Shown here: one piece after another, positions 1-4,189 of the stretch
Layout: the number at the start of each line of letters is the position of its first letter
How positions within the stretch are numbered: position 1 is the first letter of the stretch
Origin: Candidatus Woesearchaeota archaeon
Lineage (GTDB): Archaea > Nanobdellota > Nanobdellia > Woesearchaeales > ARS49
DNA: 7,242 nt
Direction: 5' to 3'
NCBI GenBank assembly: GCA_026394935.1
Contig: JAPLZR010000039.1
Coordinates: 1 to 7,242 of the forward strand
Notes under the pieces: generated by a model
Database searches by the model: none
Told to the model about the DNA's origin: nothing
The model's input: only the letters and a program-made list of their open reading frames with translations
Made by a program: the position numbers and the translations under genes

Positions 1-299
1 AACTTGTAAAGCTCTTGTATTCCAATTACAATTTGTATAATTCCAAAAAACGTCCATCCTCCAAATAATCCGTAGATAATGTTAAGAAGACCGATAGCTA
101 TTAATGAAGCACCAATTACAAGGTACATTTTTCTTTCCATAATAAGTAATGTAAGAAGACCGATTAAAATAAGGATCACTCCCCATGTTGGGTCGAAGAA
201 GTTTCTAAAAATATTGCTTAAAACACCCATGATAAGTAATCCGATTCCCCAACCTTGGAGATCGGATTTCATTTCTGCTTTTAATTTGTTGAGGTTCAT
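1..299 (-). CDS. Multi-pass membrane protein, partial (3' end beyond window)
   Basis: The frame is open from the ATG at 299 to the window edge, giving 99 codons without a stop, so the C-terminus is missing. After a short charged N-terminus (residues 1-15, several Lys and Glu) the protein is almost entirely hydrophobic. Likely membrane segments lie near residues 16-31, 38-54, 58-78 and 83-95, with short polar turns (RNFFDP at 32-37, MERK at 54-57). Gly and aromatic residues are frequent, as in small integral membrane proteins of unknown function. The ATG lies 2 nt after the stop of the upstream minus-strand gene, so the two are probably co-transcribed and translationally coupled; no good GGTG site precedes it. 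I do not recognise the family and assign no function. Confidence 0.75.
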   Translation of the reverse strand, partial: MNLNKLKAEMKSDLQGWGIGLLIMGVLSNIFRNFFDPTWGVILILIGLLTLLIMERKMYLVIGASLIAIGLLNIIYGLFGGWTFFGIIQIVIGIQELYK

Positions 300-301
300 G
301 T

Positions 302-1105
302 TTAATTAAACCTGAATGAGTTTAAAAGTTCATCAAACTCATTCACATAGCTTGAGAATGCCAAAGATGATTCATATGTTAGAACAAAAGCACGATCTAA
401 GAAAATAGCGCGTTTAAAGTATGTTTCGGGCAGTTCTTCTTCCGGTCTATATTCCCCTTTTGATTCAATAATGAACACATCATAGTCATTTTCAGTTTTA
501 ACTAACCGTGATGTCTCTGTCTTGATATTGAGATTTAACAAGTCGGCTGCTTTGCTCGTACCTGTTTTTAAACCTTGCTCAAAGCTTGCGAAATCTTTTT
601 TCGTATCAAATCCCCATCCTTTTTCTTTAGTCATAGTAGTTTCTATTTCCCTGATTGTAATAAAGATATAATCATTTTCGTTTTCACCATGAGCAATTAA
701 AGAGTAAGGTACGTTAGTTCCTCCCCACGTTAGATTCTCAATTAAAAGATAATCTTTCGGAGGTTTGAAAGAATAACCATAACTATCAACAATAGTTTCT
801 TCTTTGGTTAAAATGCCTCGTCGTGCCGCGTTGTTCACTTTAGCGAAAAAGACAGCGTATTCTTCTTGACACATAGTCGGAACTGTTTTATCACGTATGC
901 AGCATTTAATTCCTACAATTTCGTTTGGTGCAAAACAGTCTTCAATGTCAATTAACACATTTTCATCCTGCACAGTTTTATATAACTTAGTTATACCGAC
1001 AGACGACTCTCTAGGAAACAATATTGGTGATATTGAAAAGTATAAGTAAGTCAAAATTACAATTATTCCTATAACAAATAATATGTCCTTGAGGTGTTTA
1101 TTCAT
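302..1105 (-). CDS. Single-pass membrane-anchored protein, possible PsbP/Mog1-like domain
   Basis: This encodes 267 residues from the ATG at 1105. A longer frame opens at a TTG at 1150, but that would place the TATA box (1128-1135) inside the coding region; the box is about 26 bp before the ATG, which fits a leaderless start. Residues 8-30 form one hydrophobic segment, so the rest is probably outside the cytoplasm. Residues 57-79 carry four Cys (57, 68, 69, 79) that could form disulfides or bind metal. From about residue 105 the pattern is alternating: YSFKPPKDY, a strand ending in FITIRE, a region reading FEQGLKTGTSKAADLL, and a final YVNEFDELLNSFRF helix and strand. This resembles PsbP/Mog1-fold (DUF1795-like) lipoproteins and anchored proteins; the assignment is by eye and tentative. 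It is the first gene of a two-gene unit with the membrane protein downstream. Codons are rich in T-ending forms, unlike radA. Confidence 0.8.
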   Translation of the reverse strand: MNKHLKDILFVIGIIVILTYLYFSISPILFPRESSVGITKLYKTVQDENVLIDIEDCFAPNEIVGIKCCIRDKTVPTMCQEEYAVFFAKVNNAARRGILTKEETIVDSYGYSFKPPKDYLLIENLTWGGTNVPYSLIAHGENENDYIFITIREIETTMTKEKGWGFDTKKDFASFEQGLKTGTSKAADLLNLNIKTETSRLVKTENDYDVFIIESKGEYRPEEELPETYFKRAIFLDRAFVLTYESSLAFSSYVNEFDELLNSFRFN

Positions 1106-1127
1106 GTGAACAAATAAGACGGAGATA

Positions 1128-1135
1128 CTTATAAA
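1128..1135 (-). promoter_or_regulatory. TATA box for the PsbP-like gene
   Basis: On the minus strand this reads TTTATAAG, centred about 26 bp upstream of the ATG at 1105. That spacing matches archaeal TATA-to-start-site distance, so the transcript probably begins at or next to the ATG. Confidence 0.65.
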
Positions 1136-1192
1136 TGTTCTCTTAAACAACAGTGAAGCCTCAAAGGTGAGGGGTAAAGAAACTATCGTAAA

Positions 1193-1200
1193 TTATTTAA
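1193..1200 (+). promoter_or_regulatory. TATA box for the small membrane protein gene
   Basis: TTATTTAA is centred about 27 bp before the ATG at 1224. With the minus-strand box at 1128-1135 it makes the 118-nt gap a divergent promoter region. Between the boxes is a short CCTC/GAGG inverted repeat (1159-1172, loop of 6) of uncertain meaning. Confidence 0.55.
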
Positions 1201-1223
1201 ACAATGCTTGATTATGAAAGTAT

Positions 1224-1433
1224 ATGGAGCAGCATAGAAAAGATTTTTACTTAACATTCTTTGCCATCTTGTTAGCTTATGTTATAGGAAAATTTTATGA
1301 TAATGCCTTTTTGTATTTTATACCTGGCGCAACACCAGTATATTGGATATTTAGTTCATTATTTTGGATATTAATTTTTATTGGCATTATATACTGGCTG
1401 CTCTATCATGATAAGAAAGATTTTCTAAACTAA
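1224..1433 (+). CDS. Small two-helix membrane protein, unknown function
   Basis: This encodes 69 residues. The N-terminus is polar (MEQHRKD), followed by hydrophobic segments at about residues 8-32 and 40-60, and a charged C-terminus (YHDKKDFLN) with KK after the second segment. By the positive-inside rule both ends could face the cytoplasm. A central PGATPVYW turn separates the helices. The start is supported by a TATA box at the leaderless distance; two other nearby ATGs (1204 and 1214) are in other frames. It is divergent from the membrane-protein pair on the minus strand, so it may share their regulation. I do not recognise a family. Being short, it could in principle be spurious, but the two clean hydrophobic helices and the promoter argue for a real gene. 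Confidence 0.65.
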   Translation: MEQHRKDFYLTFFAILLAYVIGKFYDNAFLYFIPGATPVYWIFSSLFWILIFIGIIYWLLYHDKKDFLN

Positions 1434-1464
1434 AATAGTGGCGGTTTATTTATTATACATAACA

Positions 1465-1484
1465 TTAGTTTTATCAACTAAAAC
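1465..1484. repeat. Overlapping inverted repeats between genes
   Basis: Two mutually exclusive 6-bp hairpins can be drawn in the gap between the small membrane protein and the first Nudix gene: TTAGTT/AACTAA (1465-1470 with 1476-1481) and GTTTTA/TAAAAC (1468-1473 with 1479-1484), each with a 5-nt loop. It could be a weak transcript end or an operator; in A/T-rich DNA chance is a real alternative. Confidence 0.3.
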
Positions 1485-1516
1485 AGTAAAATTCGTCTAA
1501 ATAGCTTTTGCATAGA

Positions 1517-1525
1517 TTTTAAATA
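1517..1525 (+). promoter_or_regulatory. TATA box for the first Nudix gene
   Basis: TTTTAAATA is centred about 29 bp before the ATG at 1550. No GGTG lies directly upstream of that ATG, so a leaderless transcript is likely. Confidence 0.6.
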
Positions 1526-1549
1526 ACCCTGCCTTTCTTTCGTTAATCC

Positions 1550-1954
1550 ATGGAAAACCAAAGACCAAGAATAACTGCAGCAGTATTAGTAGAAAAAGAC
1601 GGCAAATTCCTCTTAGCTGAAAGAAACAAAGAAAACTATAACGGGTATTGGGTAATCCCTGGCGGAGGCGTCAAATTCGGAGAAACCATCCAGGACGCTG
1701 CAGTCAGAGAACTAAAAGAAGAAACAAACATAGAAGCCGACATTATAAAACAAATCTGCTACAAAGAAATAATAAACGTACCAGGCAACTACCACAGTGT
1801 TGTTTTTTACTATCTCGCCAAACCAAAAAATACCGAAATCAAACCAAAAGGAGACGTATCCCAAGCAAAATTCTTCTCCATAGAAGAAATAAAAAAACTC
1901 AAAATAGCAGAGAGCGTTGAACTAGTCCTAAAAGAAGCAGGATTTTGGAAGTAA
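1550..1954 (+). CDS. Nudix hydrolase (MutT-like) 1
   Basis: A 134-residue single-domain Nudix enzyme, which hydrolyses a nucleoside diphosphate linked to another group, using Mg2+. The Nudix box (consensus GX5EX7REUXEEXGU) is intact in its catalytic positions: G39, E45, R53, E54, L55, E57, E58, with N60 in place of the usual Gly and I61 closing it. It follows an early strand (ITAAVLVEKDGKFLLAER) and the YWVIPGG turn. The length is typical for cytosolic MutT/ADP-ribose-type members. The substrate cannot be told from sequence; candidates are oxidised nucleoside triphosphates, NDP-sugars and ADP-ribose. It is very like the Nudix protein at 3283-3690: the box falls at the same residue numbers, about half of the first 61 residues are identical by hand alignment, and both have YHxVVF near residue 80. 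It may be monocistronic or lead into the GNAT genes 51 nt downstream. Codons are A/C-ending, like radA. Confidence 0.93.
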   Translation: MENQRPRITAAVLVEKDGKFLLAERNKENYNGYWVIPGGGVKFGETIQDAAVRELKEETNIEADIIKQICYKEIINVPGNYHSVVFYYLAKPKNTEIKPKGDVSQAKFFSIEEIKKLKIAESVELVLKEAGFWK

Positions 1955-1960
1955 CGCTAA

Positions 1961-1975
1961 CTTTATGAACTAAAG
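1961..1975. promoter_or_regulatory. Small hairpin / TATA-like stretch before the GNAT genes
   Basis: CTTTA (1961-1965) and TAAAG (1971-1975) can pair around a 5-nt loop just after the Nudix stop. The same CTTTATGA could act as a weak TATA box, giving a transcript start near 1991, just before the GGTG at 1996. The two readings cannot be separated here. Confidence 0.3.
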
Positions 1976-1995
1976 CGACACAGTCCTGGTAAAAA

Positions 1996-1999
1996 GGTG
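1996..1999 (+). promoter_or_regulatory. Shine-Dalgarno site GGTG deciding the first GNAT start
   Basis: GGTG lies 6 nt before the ATG at 2006. The GTG within it opens a longer in-frame reading (1997), but this is better read as the ribosome-binding site, because the next gene has the same GGTG followed by the same MIRKAKKSD start. Confidence 0.7.
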
Positions 2000-2005
2000 C
2001 AGTTA

Positions 2006-2034
2006 ATGATAAGAAAAGCAAAAAAGAGCGACAT
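2006..2034 (+). repeat. Direct repeat copy 1 (29 nt) at GNAT 1 start
   Basis: The first 29 nt, encoding MIRKAKKSD plus two bases of the Ile codon, match 2437-2465 exactly. A shared AAGGTGCA containing the ribosome-binding site precedes both copies (1994-2001 and 2427-2434), the spacers differing by 2 nt. Confidence 0.9.
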
Positions 2035-2428
2035 AAAAGATATCTCATCAATTTTTATAGAAGTTTCTTTGACGGATATAAATAAAATAGGCAAGAACGC
2101 TCTCAAAAACTACCTATCATATGTAATAAAATCGAAAAAGTATATCGTTTTAGTCGCAGAGGAATTAAAAGTATTAGGGTTCTGCATAACTCAACTTGGA
2201 GTTCCTATGCCAGATTCCGCCGATCTGATTGACATAGATGTTGGCAAGAAAGTACATGGGAAAGGCATAGGCCAGAAATTAATGGCAGAATTATACAAAC
2301 GCCTGAAACAAAAGCAAATAAAGAATCTAGGACTATATTCCGAAAACGTCACTAAAACAATAAATTTCTATGAAAAACAAGGCTTCAAGCGCGGAAGAAC
2401 TGTAATAAGATTTGACAAAAAACTATAA
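2006..2428 (+). CDS. GNAT-family N-acetyltransferase 1
   Basis: A 140-residue GCN5-related acetyltransferase, transferring acetyl from acetyl-CoA to an amine on an unknown substrate (small molecule or protein N-terminus). It begins MIRKAKKSDIKDIS, the usual GNAT first strand and helix. A strand at 74-79 (LIDIDV) leads into the acetyl-CoA pyrophosphate loop HGKGIG (84-89; consensus Q/RxxGxG/A, here with His first) and the following helix. Near the C-terminus N114 and the INFYEKQGF segment (119-127, Tyr122) match the family's catalytic and CoA-proximal motif. Start chosen at the ATG preceded by GGTG. It stands first in a tight unit with a second GNAT (8-nt gap) and a YdjM-like gene. Its first 29 nt are identical to those of the next gene, yet the proteins diverge at once after residue 11 and its codons contain more T-ending forms than those of its neighbour, which hints at a different origin for the body of the gene. 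Confidence 0.9.
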   Translation: MIRKAKKSDIKDISSIFIEVSLTDINKIGKNALKNYLSYVIKSKKYIVLVAEELKVLGFCITQLGVPMPDSADLIDIDVGKKVHGKGIGQKLMAELYKRLKQKQIKNLGLYSENVTKTINFYEKQGFKRGRTVIRFDKKL

Positions 2429-2436
2429 GGTGCATG

Positions 2437-2465
2437 ATGATAAGAAAAGCAAAAAAGAGCGACAT
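2437..2465 (+). repeat. Direct repeat copy 2 (29 nt) at GNAT 2 start
   Basis: Exact match to 2006-2034. After one mismatch (A to C) three further bases agree, then similarity ends at the nucleotide level. Confidence 0.9.
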
Positions 2466-2835
2466 CAAATCATGTTTGTTCCTGCAAAAACTAGACAAAG
2501 GAACATACTGGAAACAAACAGACCTCGAAAAAGCAATCAAGGACAAAGACGTAGTATTTCTCGTAGCAGAAGACAAGAAAGTCATCGGTTACATCATAGG
2601 AGAAATACCGCCAACAAAAAGAACAGAAGCAGCAATATGCGAAACAAGAGTCCATAAAAAAGAAAGAGGAAAAAGAATAGGAACAAAACTAGTAAACGAA
2701 TTATGCAAACAATTCTTCCAAAAAGGAGTCAAAACAATATACGCACAAATAGAACCAAAACACCTAAAATTCTACAGAGACGCATGCAAATTCAAAATAA
2801 CACACAAATGGATTGAAGTGGCGAAAGGTGACTAA
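2437..2835 (+). CDS. GNAT-family N-acetyltransferase 2 with altered CoA loop
   Basis: A 132-residue GNAT protein from the ATG at 2437 (an ATG at 2434 is only 1 nt from the GGTG at 2429-2432, so the second is preferred). First strand and helix read MIRKAKKSDIKS; two strands follow at about 39-45 (VVFLVAE) and 49-55 (VIGYIIG), then CETRVHKKERGKRIGTKL. The acetyl-CoA loop reads RGKRIG (77-82), with Arg80 where the consensus first Gly usually stands, so CoA binding may be altered or accommodated differently. The C-terminal LKFYRDACKF (110-119, Tyr113) matches the family's late motif. Substrate unknown. It is 8 nt after GNAT 1 and 2 nt before the YdjM-like gene, so operon organisation is strong. 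Codons are dominated by A- and C-ending forms like radA. Confidence 0.88.
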   Translation: MIRKAKKSDIKSCLFLQKLDKGTYWKQTDLEKAIKDKDVVFLVAEDKKVIGYIIGEIPPTKRTEAAICETRVHKKERGKRIGTKLVNELCKQFFQKGVKTIYAQIEPKHLKFYRDACKFKITHKWIEVAKGD

Positions 2836-2837
2836 AA

Positions 2838-3299
2838 ATGATGGGCAGAACACACATGGCATTCGGATTCCTTGCAGGAATGCTCACGTATCCGTTCTTC
2901 GGAGCAAACTGGCTGTTGTTCTTACCACTAGCAGTATTAGGAAGCCTTGCCCCTGACGTAGACCATGAAAACAGCAAAATCAACAGAATGCTGCCCATCA
3001 CCAGATGGATACCAAAATTCTTCCAGCACAGAGGATTCTTCCACAGCGCATTCGCAGTAATAATACTCTACATAGTATTCTACTCAGCAAACCTCAAAAC
3101 AATCGGACTGCCAATAGCAATAGGATATGCAGCACACCTGGCATCAGACTGTTTAACACAAGCAGGATGCAACCTACTACACCCAGTAAGCAACTTCAGA
3201 ATAAGCGGATTCGTAAGAACAGACGGAGCAATGGAACTAATGATAATGGGAGGAGTATTGCTCGCAGACGCATTCTTAGTAGTCAAGCACTTTTTGTAA
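2838..3299 (+). CDS. YdjM/DUF457-type membrane-bound metal-dependent hydrolase
   Basis: A 153-residue protein matching the YdjM family (also called LexA-binding, inner-membrane-associated putative hydrolase). It starts MMGRTHMAFGFLAG with the family's His6, followed by a hydrophobic segment (9-37) ending in GSLAPDVDH (35-43, Asp40, Asp42, His43). Next come QHRGFFHS (63-70, His64 and His69), a membrane segment (71-83), and GYAAHLASDCLTQAG (96-110, His100, Asp104). These His/Asp residues are the expected metal ligands in a membrane setting, and a last hydrophobic helix lies at the C-terminus (about 134-148). The reaction in archaea is not established; related proteins are loosely linked to phospholipid or DNA-damage-responsive hydrolysis. 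GGTG at 2827-2830 is 7 nt before the ATG and lies inside the end of GNAT 2. The last 17 nt overlap the end of the opposing Nudix gene. Confidence 0.9.
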   Translation: MMGRTHMAFGFLAGMLTYPFFGANWLLFLPLAVLGSLAPDVDHENSKINRMLPITRWIPKFFQHRGFFHSAFAVIILYIVFYSANLKTIGLPIAIGYAAHLASDCLTQAGCNLLHPVSNFRISGFVRTDGAMELMIMGGVLLADAFLVVKHFL

Positions 3300-3690
3300 A
3301 GAACTTATCCAAAATCCACTTCGCGCTATCAACCAAATCAATACTTTTTAGTTCATCCTTAGCAAAAAACTTCGCATCCAAAATCTCCCCAGGCAATTTA
3401 ATGCTTTCATTCAACGGCTTTACCAAGAAAAAGAAAACAACAGTATGATAATCATACTTCATAACAATGTGCTCCTTAAAATCAAGCAATCTCAAAACCT
3501 CAACATCCAAATTAGTCTCCTCTTTAAGCTCCCTTTTCACAGCATCAACAAGACTCTCACCAAACTCGACCTTCCCGCCAGGAACAATCCAATAAGGCAA
3601 TTTGCTCTCAAGAATTTCCTTAACTAACAAAACCTTACCGTCCTTCTCTACCAATCCGGAAACAACAACCTTCGGAAGCCTATCCCCCAT
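3283..3690 (-). CDS. Nudix hydrolase (MutT-like) 2
   Basis: A 135-residue Nudix enzyme. The box is complete at catalytic positions: G39, E45, R53, E54, L55, E57, E58, with N60 replacing Gly and L61 at the end. Flanking parts are standard: VVVSGLVEKDGKVLLVKE before, PYWIVPGGKVEFGES at the loop, and YHTVVFFFLVKP and DAKFFAKDEL after. Box numbering, the VEKDGK turn and the YHxVVF motif match the Nudix protein at 1550-1954, so the two are paralogues in opposite orientation; the sequence around residues 24-32 differs most, where substrate selectivity could differ. A TATA box about 27 bp upstream of the ATG supports a leaderless start. Its 3' end overlaps the YdjM-like gene by 17 nt, so the two convergent transcripts are antisense over that stretch. 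Substrate unknown. Confidence 0.93.
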   Translation of the reverse strand: MGDRLPKVVVSGLVEKDGKVLLVKEILESKLPYWIVPGGKVEFGESLVDAVKRELKEETNLDVEVLRLLDFKEHIVMKYDYHTVVFFFLVKPLNESIKLPGEILDAKFFAKDELKSIDLVDSAKWILDKFFTKSA

Positions 3691-3712
3691 AAACTGTAAA
3701 AAGTACGTTTCC

Positions 3713-3720
3713 TATATAAA
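3713..3720 (-). promoter_or_regulatory. TATA box for the second Nudix gene
   Basis: TTTATATA on the minus strand, centred about 27 bp upstream of the ATG at 3690, indicating a leaderless transcript. It is divergent from the TATA box at 3757-3764. Confidence 0.65.
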
Positions 3721-3726
3721 AAACCC

Positions 3727-3740
3727 ACTGGACACTGGAC
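3727..3740. repeat. Tandem ACTGGAC x2 between divergent promoters
   Basis: Two perfect head-to-tail copies of ACTGGAC sit between the two divergent TATA boxes (3713-3720 and 3757-3764). The position, upstream of both, would suit an activator or repressor site; two 7-mers could also be chance. Confidence 0.5.
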
Positions 3741-3756
3741 AACCACCCGCGCGGCG

Positions 3757-3764
3757 TATTTAAA
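3757..3764 (+). promoter_or_regulatory. TATA box upstream of the PC4-like gene
   Basis: TATTTAAA follows a C/G-rich CGCGCGGCG stretch where a BRE would lie. A start site near 3786 would give a leader of roughly 39 nt containing a GGTG site, so this gene, unlike several neighbours, appears to have a leader. Confidence 0.65.
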
Positions 3765-3814
3765 CCCAACCTGGTCTTAGAGTAAACAGGCGAGCACCAA
3801 ACGGAAGAACCGAA

Positions 3815-3818
3815 GGTG
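3815..3818 (+). promoter_or_regulatory. Shine-Dalgarno site GGTG deciding the PC4-like start
   Basis: GGTG is 6 nt before the ATG at 3825. The in-frame GTG at 3816 is part of this site and would be a poor start. Confidence 0.75.
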
Positions 3819-3824
3819 AAAAAA

Positions 3825-4100
3825 ATGGAAGAAAAAAACCAACCAGAAAAAAAGTTCAGCACAGGCGCAATAAGCGCAACCGTGTGGAAAAACGTCCGAA
3901 CAGACAAAGAAGGCAAAGCATACGAAACAAGAACAGTAAGCCTGCAAAGAAGGTACACAGACAAAACAGGCCAATGGCAGAGCACGAATTCCATGAGATT
4001 AAACGACCTGCCAAAAGCAGCACTCGTAATAGAAGAAGCATACAGATACCTAGTGCTAAACGGACACGATGAACCAACAAAACCCGAGGTGATTGCTTGA
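3825..4100 (+). CDS. Small PC4-like (putative ssDNA-binding) protein beside radA
   Basis: A 91-residue soluble protein. A lysine/glutamate-rich N-terminus (1-10) is followed by what look like beta strands at about 12-22 (STGAISATVWK), 33-44 (YETRTVSLQRRY) and 50-59 (QWQSTNSMRL), then an amphipathic helix 61-77 (DLPKAALVIEEAYRYLV). The order G/W strand, R-x-Y-x-D-x-x-G-x-W, then S-x-x-L and a helix recalls the PC4 fold (beta strands plus C-terminal helix) that binds single-stranded DNA; Arg42, Arg43, Lys47 and Trp51 could contact nucleic acid. This is a pattern match by eye, not a confirmed family. It lies just upstream of radA on the same strand, which fits a role with single-stranded DNA during recombination or in transcription. 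It has its own TATA box and leader, and a hairpin terminator lies between it and radA. Codons are A/C-ending like radA. Confidence 0.88.
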   Translation: MEEKNQPEKKFSTGAISATVWKNVRTDKEGKAYETRTVSLQRRYTDKTGQWQSTNSMRLNDLPKAALVIEEAYRYLVLNGHDEPTKPEVIA

Positions 4101-4128
4101 AGCGAAAAAAAGAAGACCTTACAACACC

Positions 4129-4155
4129 CCCGCAGCCAAACTGCGGGAATTTTTT
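4129..4155 (+). terminator. Hairpin plus T-run terminator after the PC4-like gene
   Basis: A perfect 7-bp stem CCCGCAG/CTGCGGG (4129-4135 with 4141-4147) with loop CCAAA is followed by AATTTTTT (4148-4155) and then AATTT. This looks like an intrinsic terminator and is the clearest stem in the window. It lies only about 35 nt before the radA start, so some read-through or a separate radA promoter is needed. Confidence 0.75.
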
Positions 4156-4157
4156 AA
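4150..4157 (+). promoter_or_regulatory. Possible TATA element for radA, overlapping the terminator tail
   Basis: TTTTTTAA in the T-rich tail of the terminator is centred about 36 bp before the radA ATG, placing a start site around 4180, at or just before the GGTG. The same bases would serve termination and promotion; the evidence is only spacing and composition. Confidence 0.3.
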
Positions 4158-4179
4158 TTTCATGATAAAAAACAAAAAA

Positions 4180-4183
4180 GGTG
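4180..4183 (+). promoter_or_regulatory. Shine-Dalgarno site GGTG deciding the radA start
   Basis: GGTG lies 6 nt before the ATG at 4190. An in-frame GTG at 4181 is within this site, so the protein should begin MTNKKYIEEE rather than three residues earlier. Confidence 0.75.
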
Positions 4184-4189
4184 ATACCT

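Noticed and set aside
79..309. Plus-strand frame of 76 codons at the left edge
   Set aside because: It lies opposite the membrane protein gene at 1-299, whose hydrophobic helices and coupling to the upstream gene are much stronger evidence.
1106..1150. N-terminal extension of the PsbP-like gene to a TTG at 1150
   Set aside because: The extension would read through the TATA box, and the ATG at 1105 is at the right distance from that box.
1465..1484. Strong terminator or riboswitch in the gap before Nudix 1
   Set aside because: The stems are only 6 bp of A/T-rich sequence without a following T-run, and no known riboswitch pattern is visible.
3005..3448. Plus-strand frame of 147 codons overlapping the YdjM-like gene
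   Set aside because: It is a +1-type shadow rich in Asn, Arg and Ser without any domain, and it runs into the opposing Nudix gene.
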